64,000 nucleotides of DNA from Sipunculus nudus (taxonomy: Eukaryota > Annelida > Sipuncula > Golfingiida > Sipunculidae): the NCBI GenBank assembly GCA_026874595.1, contig CM049322.1, forward strand, positions 39,800,840 through 39,864,839. The letters run 5' to 3'. Of the stretch, positions 23,594 to 35,699 are shown one piece after another (the stretch's first letter is position 1; every line of letters begins with the position of its first letter). The translations under genes and the position numbers were made by a program. The notes under the pieces were generated by a model that saw nothing but the letters and a program-made list of their open reading frames with translations, did no database searches and was not told where the DNA came from.

Positions 23594-23790
23594 TCAGCTC
23601 CAGAGGAAAATGTAGAGAATTTGGAGACTGCATCATAGGAAAATGTAGAGAATTCAGAGAGGGAATTTGGAGACAGCTCCAGGGGAAAATGTAGAGAATT
23701 TGGAGACTGCTCCAGAGGAAAATGTAGAGAATTCAGAAAGGGAATTTTGAGACAGCTCCAGGAGAAAATGAAGAGACTTTGGAGAGGGCC
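23594..23790 (+). repeat. Small minisatellite ('aaaatgtagagaatt')
   Basis: Five tandem copies of 'cagctccagaggaaaatgta' plus 'gagaatttggagact', alternating between a shorter and a longer form. The period is about 84 bases for the pair. Confidence 0.75.
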
Positions 23791-25040
23791 TTACTGACAA
23801 AAATTTTTATTCAGATTGTATTAAAAAACTAGGTATTCTGCACTTTGTGTACTTCATTAATAGTAGTTCTTCCCTCTTCAAGGCAACCAGATTTTCATTT
23901 AGATAACATTAAAAAAATAATCTTCACTTCCTATACTTCTTGATTGTCCAGGTTTGTGCAGTCATTAGAACACTCCAAATTGTTATGGACTTACCTTAAT
24001 TATCCGCAAAGCTTAATTAAAATATTACATAAACTTTAAAATTTCTCTTGCTCTGAGTCAGAGCCAAAACAATTAATTTAGTAATGAAGACAAAATGAAG
24101 AAATTCAACTAAAACCAATATTTTGCATGATCAGTAGCCTTGACGGAGTCGATCACTAAAATTTTAAGTAATAGTTGTTAAAATGAGGATATAGTTGTTA
24201 TTGAAGAGTCAGAATCTGGACCCATCTTTAAAACATACATCCCATGTTAATAAAAATAATCCTGACAGTTTTTCTCAAAATTAGAATATTATCCAGTGCA
24301 GTCACACAAACTATCAAAATTTGTTACGAGTTGTTTAGTCTTATTATAACATCAGGGTTCACAAGCAAGTAATTAGTAAGTTGTTAGTTTAATAAGTGTT
24401 TGGAATGAAGTGCTTTTAAGCTAATCCCAGCTGTTATGATACACAAAATTTTTAATCCCACCTGACACATTTGCATTTATCGCGACAGTCATCCAACAAA
24501 GACCATATCACTTGTTTCACACATTTAAGAGTGGGATTTTCTTCAAGCCTGTTTAACACACCATTTACCAGAGTACTACTATTCAGTATATATAACGTTT
24601 ATAAATAAGATTACCTTTGTATTAACCTCTCAAAATATGTGTACATGTATAATACAGTACAACTTTATGTATAGTTAACCTAAGAAAGTATACTAAGGCC
24701 AGCAACTGTACCTTAAACTGTTGCTAGTCAACTGATTTACAGGTGTTGAAGTATTTATATGGGATTAGATCATATTTTTCTAGAAATCCAATTTTCATGG
24801 ATGTGCATATCAAGTGTTTAACCTCTGACCTTTGACACTTTTGATCTTCATAACCTGTGACCCTGCATCCCATCTATCCTAAGTCACTGTATAATATTAT
24901 ATTGGATATATATTCAAAATGATATCAATCAGTAATGTATAAAAGCTTGTTTAATCTCTTCCAAAGAGATGTCATTATACACAAGAAACATGATTAAAGT
25001 CAGTTATCAACAATGTTGAATATTTTGTATTTTGATTGAC
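23791..25040. other. Gene-free AT-rich DNA
   Basis: Nothing recognised except an imperfect DR1 (TGACCT-T-TGACAC) at 24826-24838. Confidence 0.4.
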
Positions 25041-25048
25041 AGGTGAAG

Positions 25049-25064
25049 AGGTCAATAAAGGTCA
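25049..25064 (+). promoter_or_regulatory. DR4-type nuclear-receptor half-site pair
   Basis: AGGTCA-ataa-AGGTCA, perfect half-sites with a 4-base spacer, the arrangement bound by TR/LXR-type receptors with RXR. It lies in non-repetitive DNA, followed by GGTGACGTGA. Confidence 0.35.
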
Positions 25065-25469
25065 AATATGCTTTTGAAGGTGACGTGATTGTATAAAGAA
25101 AGTAAAATATGTAGATTAGACATGGTCGCTTTTTATTGATTCTGGCCATGTCAAATGTAGAAGTGATTGGTAAATCTAAGAATTTGCTTTAAATATGCAG
25201 GATTTGGCAGTGATTGAAAATGTCATGAGGAGAAGTTCCCTTCATGTGTGAAATGTTTTCGTGTTCCTTACTTTGTCGCATCTTTTATCCTTCTGTCATG
25301 TTTCATCACTGGATACAAATCATTACTGTCGTTTAAAAAGATTACATGACTACATATCAATAATATTTTCAGTGTATAAATAGTATGTACTAGATACCCT
25401 GCTAAAGCACTTCAAAGGATCCAGCCTGGCATATACTGTTAAGAAAAGTGTGAAGCCATGCCTCACACG

Positions 25470-25740
25470 GGCAGAGCTCAATTTTATATTGACTCAAAGG
25501 TTCTTTCACCGCCATCGATGCATTAAAGGAGCCCGTTGTGTTTTTGCGACCCGCAACCTTTGTAGGTAATTGAAGCCTTAGAGGGTCGTTCCAGAGGTGT
25601 GAAGGTCGTATTATGATGGACTTTTTACCATGAATGAAATCATCGGTGGCTCAAAGTGCAAATGACCTTTTTCAACATCTGTGAAGTATTTATTCGCTCA
25701 ATGGATACCTTACAAATGGCTCATTTGTATTCGGGCCCTT
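25470..25740. other. Candidate conserved non-coding island
   Basis: Balanced composition with 'accgccatcgatgcatta', 'gaaatcatcggtggctca' and 'gtatttattcgctcaatgg'. No coding frame and no repeat. It resembles developmental enhancers in texture; conservation is not demonstrated. Confidence 0.3.
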
Positions 25741-26340
25741 TGAAAAAACCCACTGAAGATTCATAAGAAGTTAGTATGAAGCTTCTTTTCTGCTCCAGGG
25801 TATAACCTTGACTTGAGTGTAGGAGTAAATACAATACTGTTTAAAGAAAAGATATTTCTTTAATCTCTTGCTTTTTTCTTAAATATTTTTACATTAAAAA
25901 ATGCAGTTTTCTTTTAGATAAAAATTAATCCAGAGGCACAATAAATCATTTCTTTTGATTATATAATAATTCTTTTTCACAAATTCTATTATTCTATGCC
26001 ATATCTAGGGTTAAAATTTAATTGTATTAAAATATTACAAAGTCTATAAAATTCTTTACTGTTAATTTTATCATATATTATTAGTACTGAACATACATTT
26101 TATCATTTTAATTTTATTTTCATTGTGTGCTTCAAATTAATGCTGCTGGACAAAAACTCCTGTAACAATTGAAGTGAGAATTTGTCTCTGCTGTATACAA
26201 AACAGAGTGGTTTGTTGTCACATTAGCTGATTTGTTCAACTATAGATTTTCATAAAAGATATGGCAACTGTAAGTGGTTCTTTAAAACTTCTTTTACTGA
26301 ACATCAAATCATTAATTCTGTTGAATAATACTACAGCTCC
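25741..26340. other. AT-rich gap, no feature recognised
   Basis: Very AT-rich from about 25850 to 26110, otherwise unremarkable. Confidence 0.4.
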
Positions 26341-26353
26341 AGTGTTAAAGAAG

Positions 26354-26384
26354 AGGTCACAGGTCACTTGGGAGGTCATGACCC
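26354..26384 (+). promoter_or_regulatory. DR1 plus inverted AGGTCA/TGACCC pair
   Basis: AGGTCA-C-AGGTCA at 26354-26366, then after 6 bases AGGTCATGACCC at 26373-26384, an inverted pair with no spacer. Four nuclear-receptor half-sites lie within 31 bases. It lies inside a background open frame (26261-26512). Confidence 0.4.
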
Positions 26385-26559
26385 AAGCAGGTGCTTGTGT
26401 ACAAAGCAAATACACATTTAAGGTCTGGAGGTGGATTATTATTTATTTTACTTGTTTGGCTATCGTCTTCATGTGTTCTGCCGTCCGTGACACAGGCGGT
26501 GGAACTGATTAAAGAAATGCTCTCACATACACAAATATGGCTGTCTTTATTATCTTAAG

Positions 26560-26800
26560 GGTATCTGGGGAATTATTGATTCTGTGGAGAGAAAGGGATA
26601 ACAACTGTACTAATAATGCTCAATGCGCCGGAATGTAATATTGTTGGAGCTTAAAGGTGCCGCTGGCTGTTTTCTTATTGTCCAAGCATGTACTTTCTGT
26701 GACACACCAGAACAGAATGTGACCTTTATTGTTCTGTGCCACTCAGGAGGTGCCTCGCTTTAATAGATCAGCAATGGATTCCTTAAAAATGAATTTCTAA
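26560..26800. other. Candidate conserved non-coding island
   Basis: Balanced, non-repetitive. Contains 'caatgcgccggaatgtaata', 'cttattgtcc' and 'ctttattgttctgtg' (SOX-like TATTGT sites). No coding frame. Confidence 0.3.
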
Positions 26801-29139
26801 GGGGAAACTGCCCACAGACTTGAATAAGATGTAGTTTTCCTTCCTTAGTACATACGTTTTTATTAATAACCTATACATACAAGTTACTACAGTATTGAAG
26901 GACTTCCATGGATGCATTGAAAAGAAAATATAGCTATAAAAGCATTAAGACAGCTTAATGGGAATGATTGAGTAAAGCCTGTATCTCACTGGGCTGCATC
27001 AAATTGCAAATGCATTTGTTAGTGAGTCTCAAAAGTGTCTTAGAACATTCGCAACAGTTCTCAATTTCCTCACATGATTTGCAAAGTGTTGCTAGTTTGT
27101 CCCTCAAATTTTGAACATGATAAAAAATTAGCAAAACAAAAATCACAAAATAGTCACAGAGGTGTCGCTGGTGTCTCAAACCAGTCTAAAACATATCTCA
27201 AACTATTCTCAAGTCAGTTTCTGCAAGTCAGAAAGTGTGAGAACTGCCAGACAACTTTGAGAGGGGTTTGCAACCTATGCAACTACATTGCAAATATTGG
27301 AGATAAAAAAGAGAATCTGACATTCCGGACATGAATTGTTGTGCAAATATTTCACAAATGATGTGCAAATGTAATGAGCTATTTCCTTATGAACTTCTTG
27401 ACAGTGAAATATTACTTCAGGATAATTATCACTCCATAAAAAACCCAAGTAACAAACAGTACCAGAAATATTAACTTGTCACATGAGTAAATGCTAAGGA
27501 AAAGTCTTGTATCTCTGATACTGTATCCATTTGAAGCTAGTCCTTGTACTGGCTGCACTGGGTGATAAAGGCCTGTACATTAGTTACAGGACCATACATA
27601 CCAGGAAGTCACAGTCACCAGGTTTTACAAAGTGACAAATGATGTTAACCTTTAAGACCTTTCTGACACACAGATGTGTGTTAGGCCTGTATTCTAAAAC
27701 TTCTGCTTTGTATCCAGCTTATCAGAAACAAAAATGTCTGGTTTAAGTGCCTTAAAATGCTCAAATTTGAGTTCTTAATCATCATATCTATAAAAAATTT
27801 CTGCACCATGTGAGGGGGCACACCCCCCCCCCCCCCCACCCCCCCTCATAACATTTTATTCCGGATCTGCCACTGCAGTCTGAAAAAATAACTGGTTTCA
27901 TTTATTCTTTGCAGGTTTGAGGCTCTGAGTAGAGATCGAAGGAGTTTTCTGTGAACTGACTGTTTGTGTCATGTTTGGAGTACATGTTTCATGAAAGAAA
28001 AAGAAAATAACTATAATTCCTGGATATATTTGATTTTGCAACACAAGATAGGCCCTTTCCAAAATTCAGAAACACCAGTTTTGGTAAGTACAGTTTTCAT
28101 ATGTGCATGAGCATGTTCAAGACAAAATGAATGTTAAAAGGAGTTCAGTTTATTATTTCATTCATATATTCCAGCCACTCTGGAAATCTGAGAAAAAGTG
28201 GATATTAGTGTCCCATTTTCTGGTCAGGGAATTAAGGAAAACTTGCTTACCTTACCTTAATTTGTAACAAGCATTGGTCCACCTTGCCTCTTTGCTACTG
28301 GACCATCTCAAATTTATCTGTTTATTTGTTTAGTCTCCTCTTTCTTGTTTAATTATGCAAATCTCATTTGCTGTTTTCTGTACAGCCACATAATCATTAA
28401 CCTATTACATCTTATGTTATTGAATGACTGTGTGTTGTGCTCATACATGTGGACACTTTACAACCTGGCCATTTCTGTAAACTTTTAAATAAACCCAAGG
28501 ACACTGATATACTCCATAATTTGACTTGATAGACATGAGTTTGAAACTTACTTGTAACTGGCTGATAAAAATGGTTGGAGAAATATTTAAAAAAAAAATA
28601 CCAATATTAAAAACTATGGCACCTAGCTAGAGCTCATGCCGATGAAAATGTTTCTTTTTTTGATGTCAGTAGAGAGTATCTGCAGAGTTTTGTTTCCACG
28701 TGAAAAAATGAACCCATCATTTTTTTCGCAGCTTTAGAAACTTGATAATGTGATTTTTCATTGTGTGAAGGAACACTTTGGACACAGAAAGAAGTTCAGG
28801 TTTTTGTACACTTGACAATGTAAATGAGTGCTTTTTCCATGAAGAAAATGTGTAACCTTTTTATTCTAGCAGAAAATTGTTGGACATGTAGATGATTTTC
28901 TGTCAGGAAAAAGGCAACTTGTTTTTTTACACCAGTACATTTGGCAGTAAGTGGCACACTTTTTGCCCCTTACATAAACATTCAATGTAAAAACACTATT
29001 TTGCTTATATATAATGTCCATGTGTAGGGAGATATTTTGTCTTATGAATGACATACAAATGATCAGTATTTAAAACAAATTGAAAATATTTGTGTTTAGA
29101 TAAGTAAACAGAGGTCCACTGATATATCAGAGAAGATCT
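26801..29139. other. Gene-free; old repeat fragments and a C run
   Basis: 26985-27310 repeatedly uses 'attgcaa' and 'gtctcaaa' phrases and looks like a decayed repeat; the open frames there are not convincing. At 27811-27846 ggggg pairs with a long C run. The following 'ccggatctgccactg' (about 27861) resembles the end of the element at 59194-59387. The rest is plain AT-rich DNA. Confidence 0.45.
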
Positions 29140-31478
29140 TTGTCAGAGTAGACAAAACAATGATGTTGCAGACAAACTGTTGTCACATGATGAGTCAGCA
29201 GATAAGGTTTCATGTGACAGTCTGAGAGTCACAGCAGACAAGGTCTGGTGTGACAGGATGAGAGCCACAACAGATCGACAAGGACTTGTGTGACAGGATG
29301 ATAGTCACAACAGAGAAGGACTGGTGTGACAGGATGAGTCAAAACTGACAAGGACTGGTGTGACAGGATGAGGGTCATAACAGCCAAGGACTTGTGTGAC
29401 AGGATGATAGTCACAACAGACAAGGACTCATGTGACACTGACAGGATGAGTCGCAACTGACAAGGACTGGTGTGACAGGATGAGAGTCATAACAGACAAG
29501 GACTCATGTGACACTGACAGGATGAGTCGCAACTGACAAGGACTCATGTGACACTGACAGGATGAGAGTCATAACAGACAAGGACTTGTGTGCCAGGATG
29601 ATAGTAACAACAGACAAGGACTCATGTGACACTGACAGGATGAGAGTCACAACAGACAAGGACTCATGTGACACTGACAGGATGAAAGTCACAACATACA
29701 AGGACTTGTGAGACACTGACAGGATGAGAGTCACAACAGACAAGGACTCGTGTGACAGGATGAGAGTCACAACAGACAGGGACTGGTGTGAAATAATTAG
29801 TCAAAACATACAAGGACTGGTGTGACAAGATGAGATTCAAAACAGACAGGGACTGGTGTGACTGAACCAGAGTCAGGGAAACAAGGACTGGAGTGATAGG
29901 ACAAGAGTCACAGTAGACAAGGACTGGTATGACAAGATGAGAGATACAGTAGATTAGGACTGGTGTGACAGGATGAGGGTCACAGTAGACAAGGACTGGT
30001 GTGACAGGAAGAGAGTCACAACAGACAGGGACTGGTGTAAAATAATTAGTCAAAACATACAAGGACTGGTGTGACAGGACAAGAGTCTCATTAGACATGG
30101 ACTGGTGTGACAGGAGAAAAGTCTCAGTAGGCAAGAACTGGTGTGACAGGAGGAGAGTCGCAGTAGACAAGGTCTGGTGTGACAAGAAGAGAGTCACAAC
30201 AGACAGGGACTGGTGTGACAGGAGAGTCACAGTAGGCAAGGACTGGTGTGACAGGAGGAGAGTCACAGTAGACAAGGACTGGTGTGACAGGAGGAGAGTC
30301 ACAGTAGGCAAGGACTGGTGTGACAGGAGGAGCGTCTCAGTAGGCAAGGACTGGTGTGATAGGAGGAGAGTCACAGTAGACAAGGACTGGTGTGAAAGGA
30401 GGAGAGTCACAGTAGACAAGGACTGGTGTGACAGGAGGAGAGTCACAGTAGACAAGGACTGGTGTGACAGGAGGAGAGTCTCAGTAGACAAGGACTGGTG
30501 TGACAGGAGAAGAGTCACAGTAGGCAAGGACTGGTGTGACAGGAGGAGAGTCACAGTAGGCAAGGACTGGTGTGACAGGAGGAGAGTCTCAGTAGACAAG
30601 GACTGGTGTGACAGGAGGAGAGTCACAACAGACAGGGACTGGTGTGACAGGAGGAGAGTCACAACAGACAGGGACTGGTGTGACAGGAGAAGAGTCACAG
30701 TAGGCAAGGACTGGTGTGACAGGAGGAGAGTCACAGTAGGCAAGGACTGGTGTGACAGGAGGAGAGTCTCAGTAGACAAGGACTGGTGTGACAGGAGGAG
30801 AGTCACAACAGACAGGGACTGGTGTGACAGGAGGAGAGTCACAACAGACAGGGACTGGTGTGACAGGAGGAGAGTCACAACAGACAGGGACTGGTGTGAC
30901 AGGAGAGTCTCAGTAGACAAGGACTGGTGTGACAGGAGGAGAGTCACAGTAGGCAAGGACTGGTGTGACAGGAGGAGAGTCACAGTAGGCAAGGACTGGT
31001 GTGACAGGAGGAGAGTCACAGTAGACAAGGACTGGTGTGACAGGAGGAGGGTCACAGTAGGCAAGGACTGGTGTGACAGGAGGAGAGTCACAGTAGACAA
31101 GGACTGGTGTGACAGGAGGAGGGTCACAGTAGGCAAGGACTGGTGTGACAGGAGGAGAGTCACAGTAGACAAGGACTGGTGTGACAGGAAGATAGTCTCA
31201 GTAGACAAGGACTGGTGTGACAGGAGGAGAGTCACAACAGACAGGGACTGGTGTGACAGGAGGAGAGTCACAACAGGCAGGGACTGGTGTGACAGGAGGA
31301 GAGTCACAGTAGGCAAGGACTGGTGTGACAGGAGGAGAGTCACAGTAGGCAAGGACTGGTGTGACAGGAGGAGAGTCTCAGTAGACAAGGACTGGTGTGA
31401 CAGGAGGAGAGTCACAGTAGACAAGGACTGGTACGTTTGACAGGAAGAGAGTCACAGGAGATAAGGACTGATTTGACA
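29140..31478 (+). repeat. 36-bp minisatellite, open in both strands
   Basis: About 60 units of gactggtgtgacaggaggag plus 'agtcacagtagacaag' (36 bases). The left part (29140-30100) is diverged and includes 42-base units with an extra 'actgac'. From about 30100 to 31430 the units are nearly uniform. Because 36 is a multiple of 3, one frame on each strand stays open: 447 codons on plus (30097-31440, period DWCDRRRVTVDK) and 586 codons on minus (29664-31424, period SLSTVTLLLSHQ). Unit differences mostly change the amino acid in both frames, so nothing indicates protein selection. The array is about 70 percent purine on the plus strand. Confidence 0.95.
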
Positions 31479-32079
31479 GGATATGGAATGTTTTTACAAA
31501 AATTCATAAATTTTTGTGCATTACCAGCGTTCAGAAGTTGGTACAGTTGTTTCCAATATTTCTTAGAATATACTGGCACATGCACTCTATATAGGTGAAT
31601 TCCACGTCTTTAACCTTAGGTCATGCATACAAGTCATCAAATCTTGCACATCATAATTAACATTTGATGTCAAATGTTTTAGAGATAACAATAATGTTAA
31701 AGTATTAGTGCAAAATGTCACTTTTGTTATACTCTGACCATTAACTGTCATTGAATGTTTATGGAAGATATAGAACACCAGGGTATGAATACTCTCATAG
31801 AAGATCATTCAAACTGACATGTCTTACCTATAACACTTAAATGAATCCGACAGTGAAATCAGGGTTATGTCACGTTTACCTGTTTACCTGGTAAGCAACT
31901 GGTTTAGCTCACCTTTTGTTTACATAGTTTCTGTACCTATAACTGCAGAATAATGTACACCTGTGGGGTCGCGAAATGTTAACATTACACATACTTGTGG
32001 AACAGTATCGTTTGTGTGCTATTGAATCTAGCCGATGTTCTTTTGCTTAGATCACACATAAACATCGCTGAAGAGCCTC
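31479..32079. other. Gene-free, no feature recognised
   Basis: Spacer to the right of the 36-bp array. No feature seen. Confidence 0.4.
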
Positions 32080-32270
32080 CTTCTGGGTTGATTCAGTTTA
32101 CCGATCATGTGACCTCAGTGTTTGCTGGAATGTACTTCAGATGAACGAGCTATCTTCACACGTTTTTCGCCCCTTTGATCTCGATTAAACACACTATCTG
32201 CATCTCATTAGAGCCACTTTGTCACACCTAGAGCTTTTAGTGTATGTCAGTCCTTTGGGTATTTTATGAC
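32080..32270. other. Candidate conserved non-coding island with TCF site
   Basis: Balanced composition. CCTTTGATC at 32172-32180 matches the TCF/LEF consensus, and 'tctcattagagccac' follows. Role is inference. Confidence 0.3.
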
Positions 32271-32279
32271 CAGAGATTA

Positions 32280-32960
32280 AGCAGTTTTTATTTTATCTTA
32301 CTGTGGTGTTACAGTAATAATTTATATTTAATTTCTTTATGCATGTAGTACAGTTATTTTAAGGAAAGATTTTTAGACAGTATGTTTAATACAAATATTT
32401 AAATCTTCAACAAATAATTCATAAAAATAAATGTATATTTTGTTACATATTTTACATTTTATTTTCATTTCAAACCTGTTTACTATGTTAATCTTAAATT
32501 TTGTTTATTATAGATTTATATGAAACTTAAACACTTTCATGTACCCTAAGCATCTGTTAATATTTTCATATTAAAATGATAATCTAATTATTTATTAAAT
32601 AATAACAATTATAATTATAATAATATTTTAATACAGATGTCTGAAATTTATTATTTTTATTTATATTTCCAATGAGAGTGGGGGGAAGTGAATGTTCTAA
32701 ATAAGGAAAAGAAATATGCACTGCTTCCTGTTCTGCTATTTTAAAATAAAATATTTCATTAATTGAATTCCTTATGCTAAGTGTTTAATCAGTTGATATA
32801 TCAATTATTATTAAACAGTCATCATCAGAGAGATGAACTGCTGTTAGCAAGAATTATCAGTTAATTCTTGTGTGAAATATAATTAATGAGTATTATGAAA
32901 TTAATTAATAATTAATAGATATATATATAATACTATGATATTAATGTATCATCTAATTAA
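32280..32960. other. Very AT-rich tract
   Basis: Almost only A and T, with 'ttattt' and 'aataataa' runs and a short (AT)n at about 32920. It could act as a matrix-attachment or easily unwound region; this is composition only. Confidence 0.4.
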
Positions 32961-32999
32961 GACTTATGAAGTACTGTCAGGCAATCTGCAGCCTCTTCT

Positions 33000-33300
33000 G
33001 TGCATCTTCTAGCCAAGTATACGGAGAATTATTTTTTTACCTGATGAGACCTGATCGAGTTTATCAATTCCAAACACACCTGCCTCTCGTACCACCCAGG
33101 TGTGCTGAAGAGGTCACCATCAGCAAGTACAATATGGTGGAGCCGTGTCGCACAAATTACTCTCGTTAACTTACCTGGAGGATTAGACAAGCTGTGTAGG
33201 CTTGGCACGTCACAGACAGACCCTTGTAGCGAGGGCTAAAGGCCAGTCAGAAATAAGGTTGTGATTAAGTGGAGGTGCAGGCAGATGTGTCTATAGATAT
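33000..33300. other. Candidate conserved non-coding island
   Basis: Balanced, unique DNA with several E-box-like CACCTG/CAGGTG sites (33077-33106) between the AT-rich tract and the next tandem arrays. The 67-codon frame at 32966-33169 shows no recognisable protein. Confidence 0.25.
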
Positions 33301-33369
33301 TTTGTTGTACAGTACAGCTATGTTTTCAGGGAGAATTTTGGTTGAAAAACTATAGGTGAATAGGTTGGA

Positions 33370-33786
33370 TATGTAAATGTCAAAGGTCAGAATATGTAAA
33401 TGTCAAAGGTCAGAAAAGGTCAGGTGTAAAAATATCAAAGTTCAGGAAAGGTCAAATGTAAAAATGTCAAAGGATAGATGAGAAAAGGTTAAACGTCAGA
33501 AAAATTCAAGTGTAAACAATGTGAAATGTCAGGGGTAAAAATTAGATGGTTAGATGTGAAAATGTTGAAGGTTAAAGTAGGTCAGGTGCAAAAACACGAA
33601 AGGTTAAAAGTGAAAATGTTAAACTGAGAAAAGGTCTGTTGTAAGGCTGGTGTAAAACTGTCAAAAATGTCCCAAGGTTAAGTGTGAAAATGTTTAAGAT
33701 TATAAAAGGTCAAGTGAAAAAATGTCAAAGGTGAGATGTGAAAAGGTTAAGTTAAAACCATCCAAAGTCAGGAACCATCGGGGGTA
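33370..33786 (+). repeat. Degenerate tandem array ('aaaatgtcaaaggtcag')
   Basis: About a dozen loosely repeated units built on 'gtaaaaatgtcaaaggtcag' with 'aaaaggt' spacers. Direct continuation into the 44-bp array suggests it is the older source of that unit. AGGTCA-gaaa-AGGTCA (DR4) occurs at 33407-33422, but is expected as a by-product of the repeat. Confidence 0.6.
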
Positions 33787-35100
33787 AAAATGTCACTGAT
33801 AAGGCATAAAAGTATCAGATTTTAGGGGTAGATATGTCACTGATAAGGCATAAAAGTATCAGATTTTAGGGGTAGAAATGTCACTGATAAGGCATAAATG
33901 TATCAGATTTTAGGGGTAGAAATGTCACTGATAAGGCATAAAAGTATCAGATTATTGTGGTAGAAATGTCACTGATAAGGCATAAAAGTATCAGATTTTA
34001 GGGGTAAAAATGTCACTGATAAGGCATAAAAGTATCAGATTTTAGGGGTAGAAATGACACTGATAAGGCATAAAAGTATCAGATTTTAGGGGTAGAAATG
34101 TCACTTTTATCAGATTTTAGGGGTAGAAATTGCACTAATAAGGCATAAAAGTATCAGATTTTAGGGGTAGAAATGTCACTGATAAGGCATAAAAGTATCC
34201 TATTTTAGGGGTAGAAATGTCACTGATAAGGCATAAAAGTATCAGATTTTAGGGGTAGAAATGTCACTGATAAGGCATAAAAGTATCAGATTTTAGGGGT
34301 AGAAATGTCACTGATAAGGCATAAAAGTATCAGATTTTAGGGGTAGAAATGTCACTGATAAGGCATAAAAGTATCAGATTTTAGGGGTAGAAATGTCACT
34401 GATAAGGCATAAAAGTATCAGATTTTAGGGGTAGAAATGTCACTGATAAGGCATAAAAGTATCAGATTTTAGGGGTAGAAATGTCACTGATAAGGCATAA
34501 AAGTATCAGATTTTAGGGGTAGAAATGTCACTGATAAGGCATAAAAGTAGCAGATTTTAGGGGTAGAAATGTCACTGATAAGGCATAAAAGTATCAGATT
34601 TTAGGGGTAGAAATGTCACTGATAAGGCATAAAAGGAGCAGATTTTAGGGGTAGAAATGTCACTGATAAGGCATAAAAGTATCAGATTTTAGGGGTAGAA
34701 ATGTCACTGATAAGGCATAAAAGTATCAGATTTTAGGGGTAGAAATGTCACTGATAAGGCATAAAAGTATCAGATTTTAGGGGTAGAAATGTCACTGATA
34801 AGGCATAAAAGTATCAGATTTTAGGGGTAGAAATGTCACTGATAAGGCATAAAAGTATCAGATTTTAGGGGTAGAAATGTCACTGATAAGGCATAAAAGT
34901 ATCATATTATAGTGGTAGAAATGTCACTGATAAGGCATAAAAGTATCAGATTTTAGGGGTAGAAATGTCACTGATTAGGCATAAAAGTATCAGATTATAG
35001 TGGTAGAAATGTCACTGATAAGGCATAAAAGTATCAGATTTTAGGGGTAGAAATGTCACTGATAAGGCATAAAAGTATCAGATTTTAGGGGTAGATATGT
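33787..35100 (+). repeat. 44-bp minisatellite, about 30 uniform copies
   Basis: Unit gataaggcataaaagtatca followed by gattttaggggtagaaatgt and cact. Most copies are identical; rare variants are 'gtagcag', 'ggagcag', 'attatagtgg' and one shortened unit near 34100-34135. 44 is not a multiple of 3, so no long frame results. Uniformity implies recent expansion or ongoing homogenisation. Confidence 0.95.
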
Positions 35101-35699
35101 GTAAGGTTAGGAGTAATGGTACCTAAGTTGAGAAAAGATAAAATAATTTCTTGAAATCAATATTAAATACATATTGAAGGTTTGATAAAGAAAAAGGAAG
35201 ACTTGGCCATCATCTTATTAAGCCATTGAGAGTGCCTTGATTAGTTATAATACCTATTTGCACAATCCAAGTAAAATAAATAAGTTTATACATTATAATA
35301 AGGACTAATTTAGTGCATGTACCACAGAACTAACTTTTGGTACCTAGAAAGGATTACTGCCATTGGACCAGTTAATAATTTTCCAGTTTAAGAATTGTGG
35401 TGCATTAAATCTTATGAGTTTCACCCTTTTAAGCATTGCAGCATATCAAAGTTTAATCAACAGTTGCAATCTTATTATTATTGCTGTACCTATATCTCAG
35501 CGGTAGTCTCCTGACTTTATTTCAGGTTATGTATTGTCAGGTTATTCCATTTCCGTGCAAATTTAGTATGATTTGCTCGGATAAACATTAACAACCAAAC
35601 ACTACGGGATAATAGCAGGGAAGAAATATGCCGAACTATGGCACCAAGTCATTTGTATCAAACTGTTTTTGGTTCGCAAGGTTAACAAACTACACATTA
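35101..35699. other. Gene-free, no feature recognised
   Basis: Spacer after the 44-bp array. Nothing recognised. Confidence 0.4.

Noticed and set aside
26955-27334. Overlapping frames of 74 and 86 codons as exons
   Set aside because: The region is built from repeated 'ttgcaa' and 'tctcaaa' phrases, so it is more likely a decayed repeat.
29664-31440. 586- and 447-codon frames as repeat-protein genes
   Set aside because: The 36-base period guarantees open frames on both strands. Unit changes alter residues in both frames without bias, and no start context, signal or flanking coding sequence is seen.
32280-32960. Replication origin or centromeric satellite
   Set aside because: Only AT-richness is visible; no repeat period or known origin motif.
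33407-33422. DR4 site as a specific regulatory element
   Set aside because: It lies in a repeat made of 'aaaggtcag' phrases, where such spacing arises by repetition. It is counted in the motif survey but not interpreted alone.
29140-35100. CRISPR array
   Set aside because: Units are contiguous tandem repeats without unique spacers, and the genome is eukaryotic.
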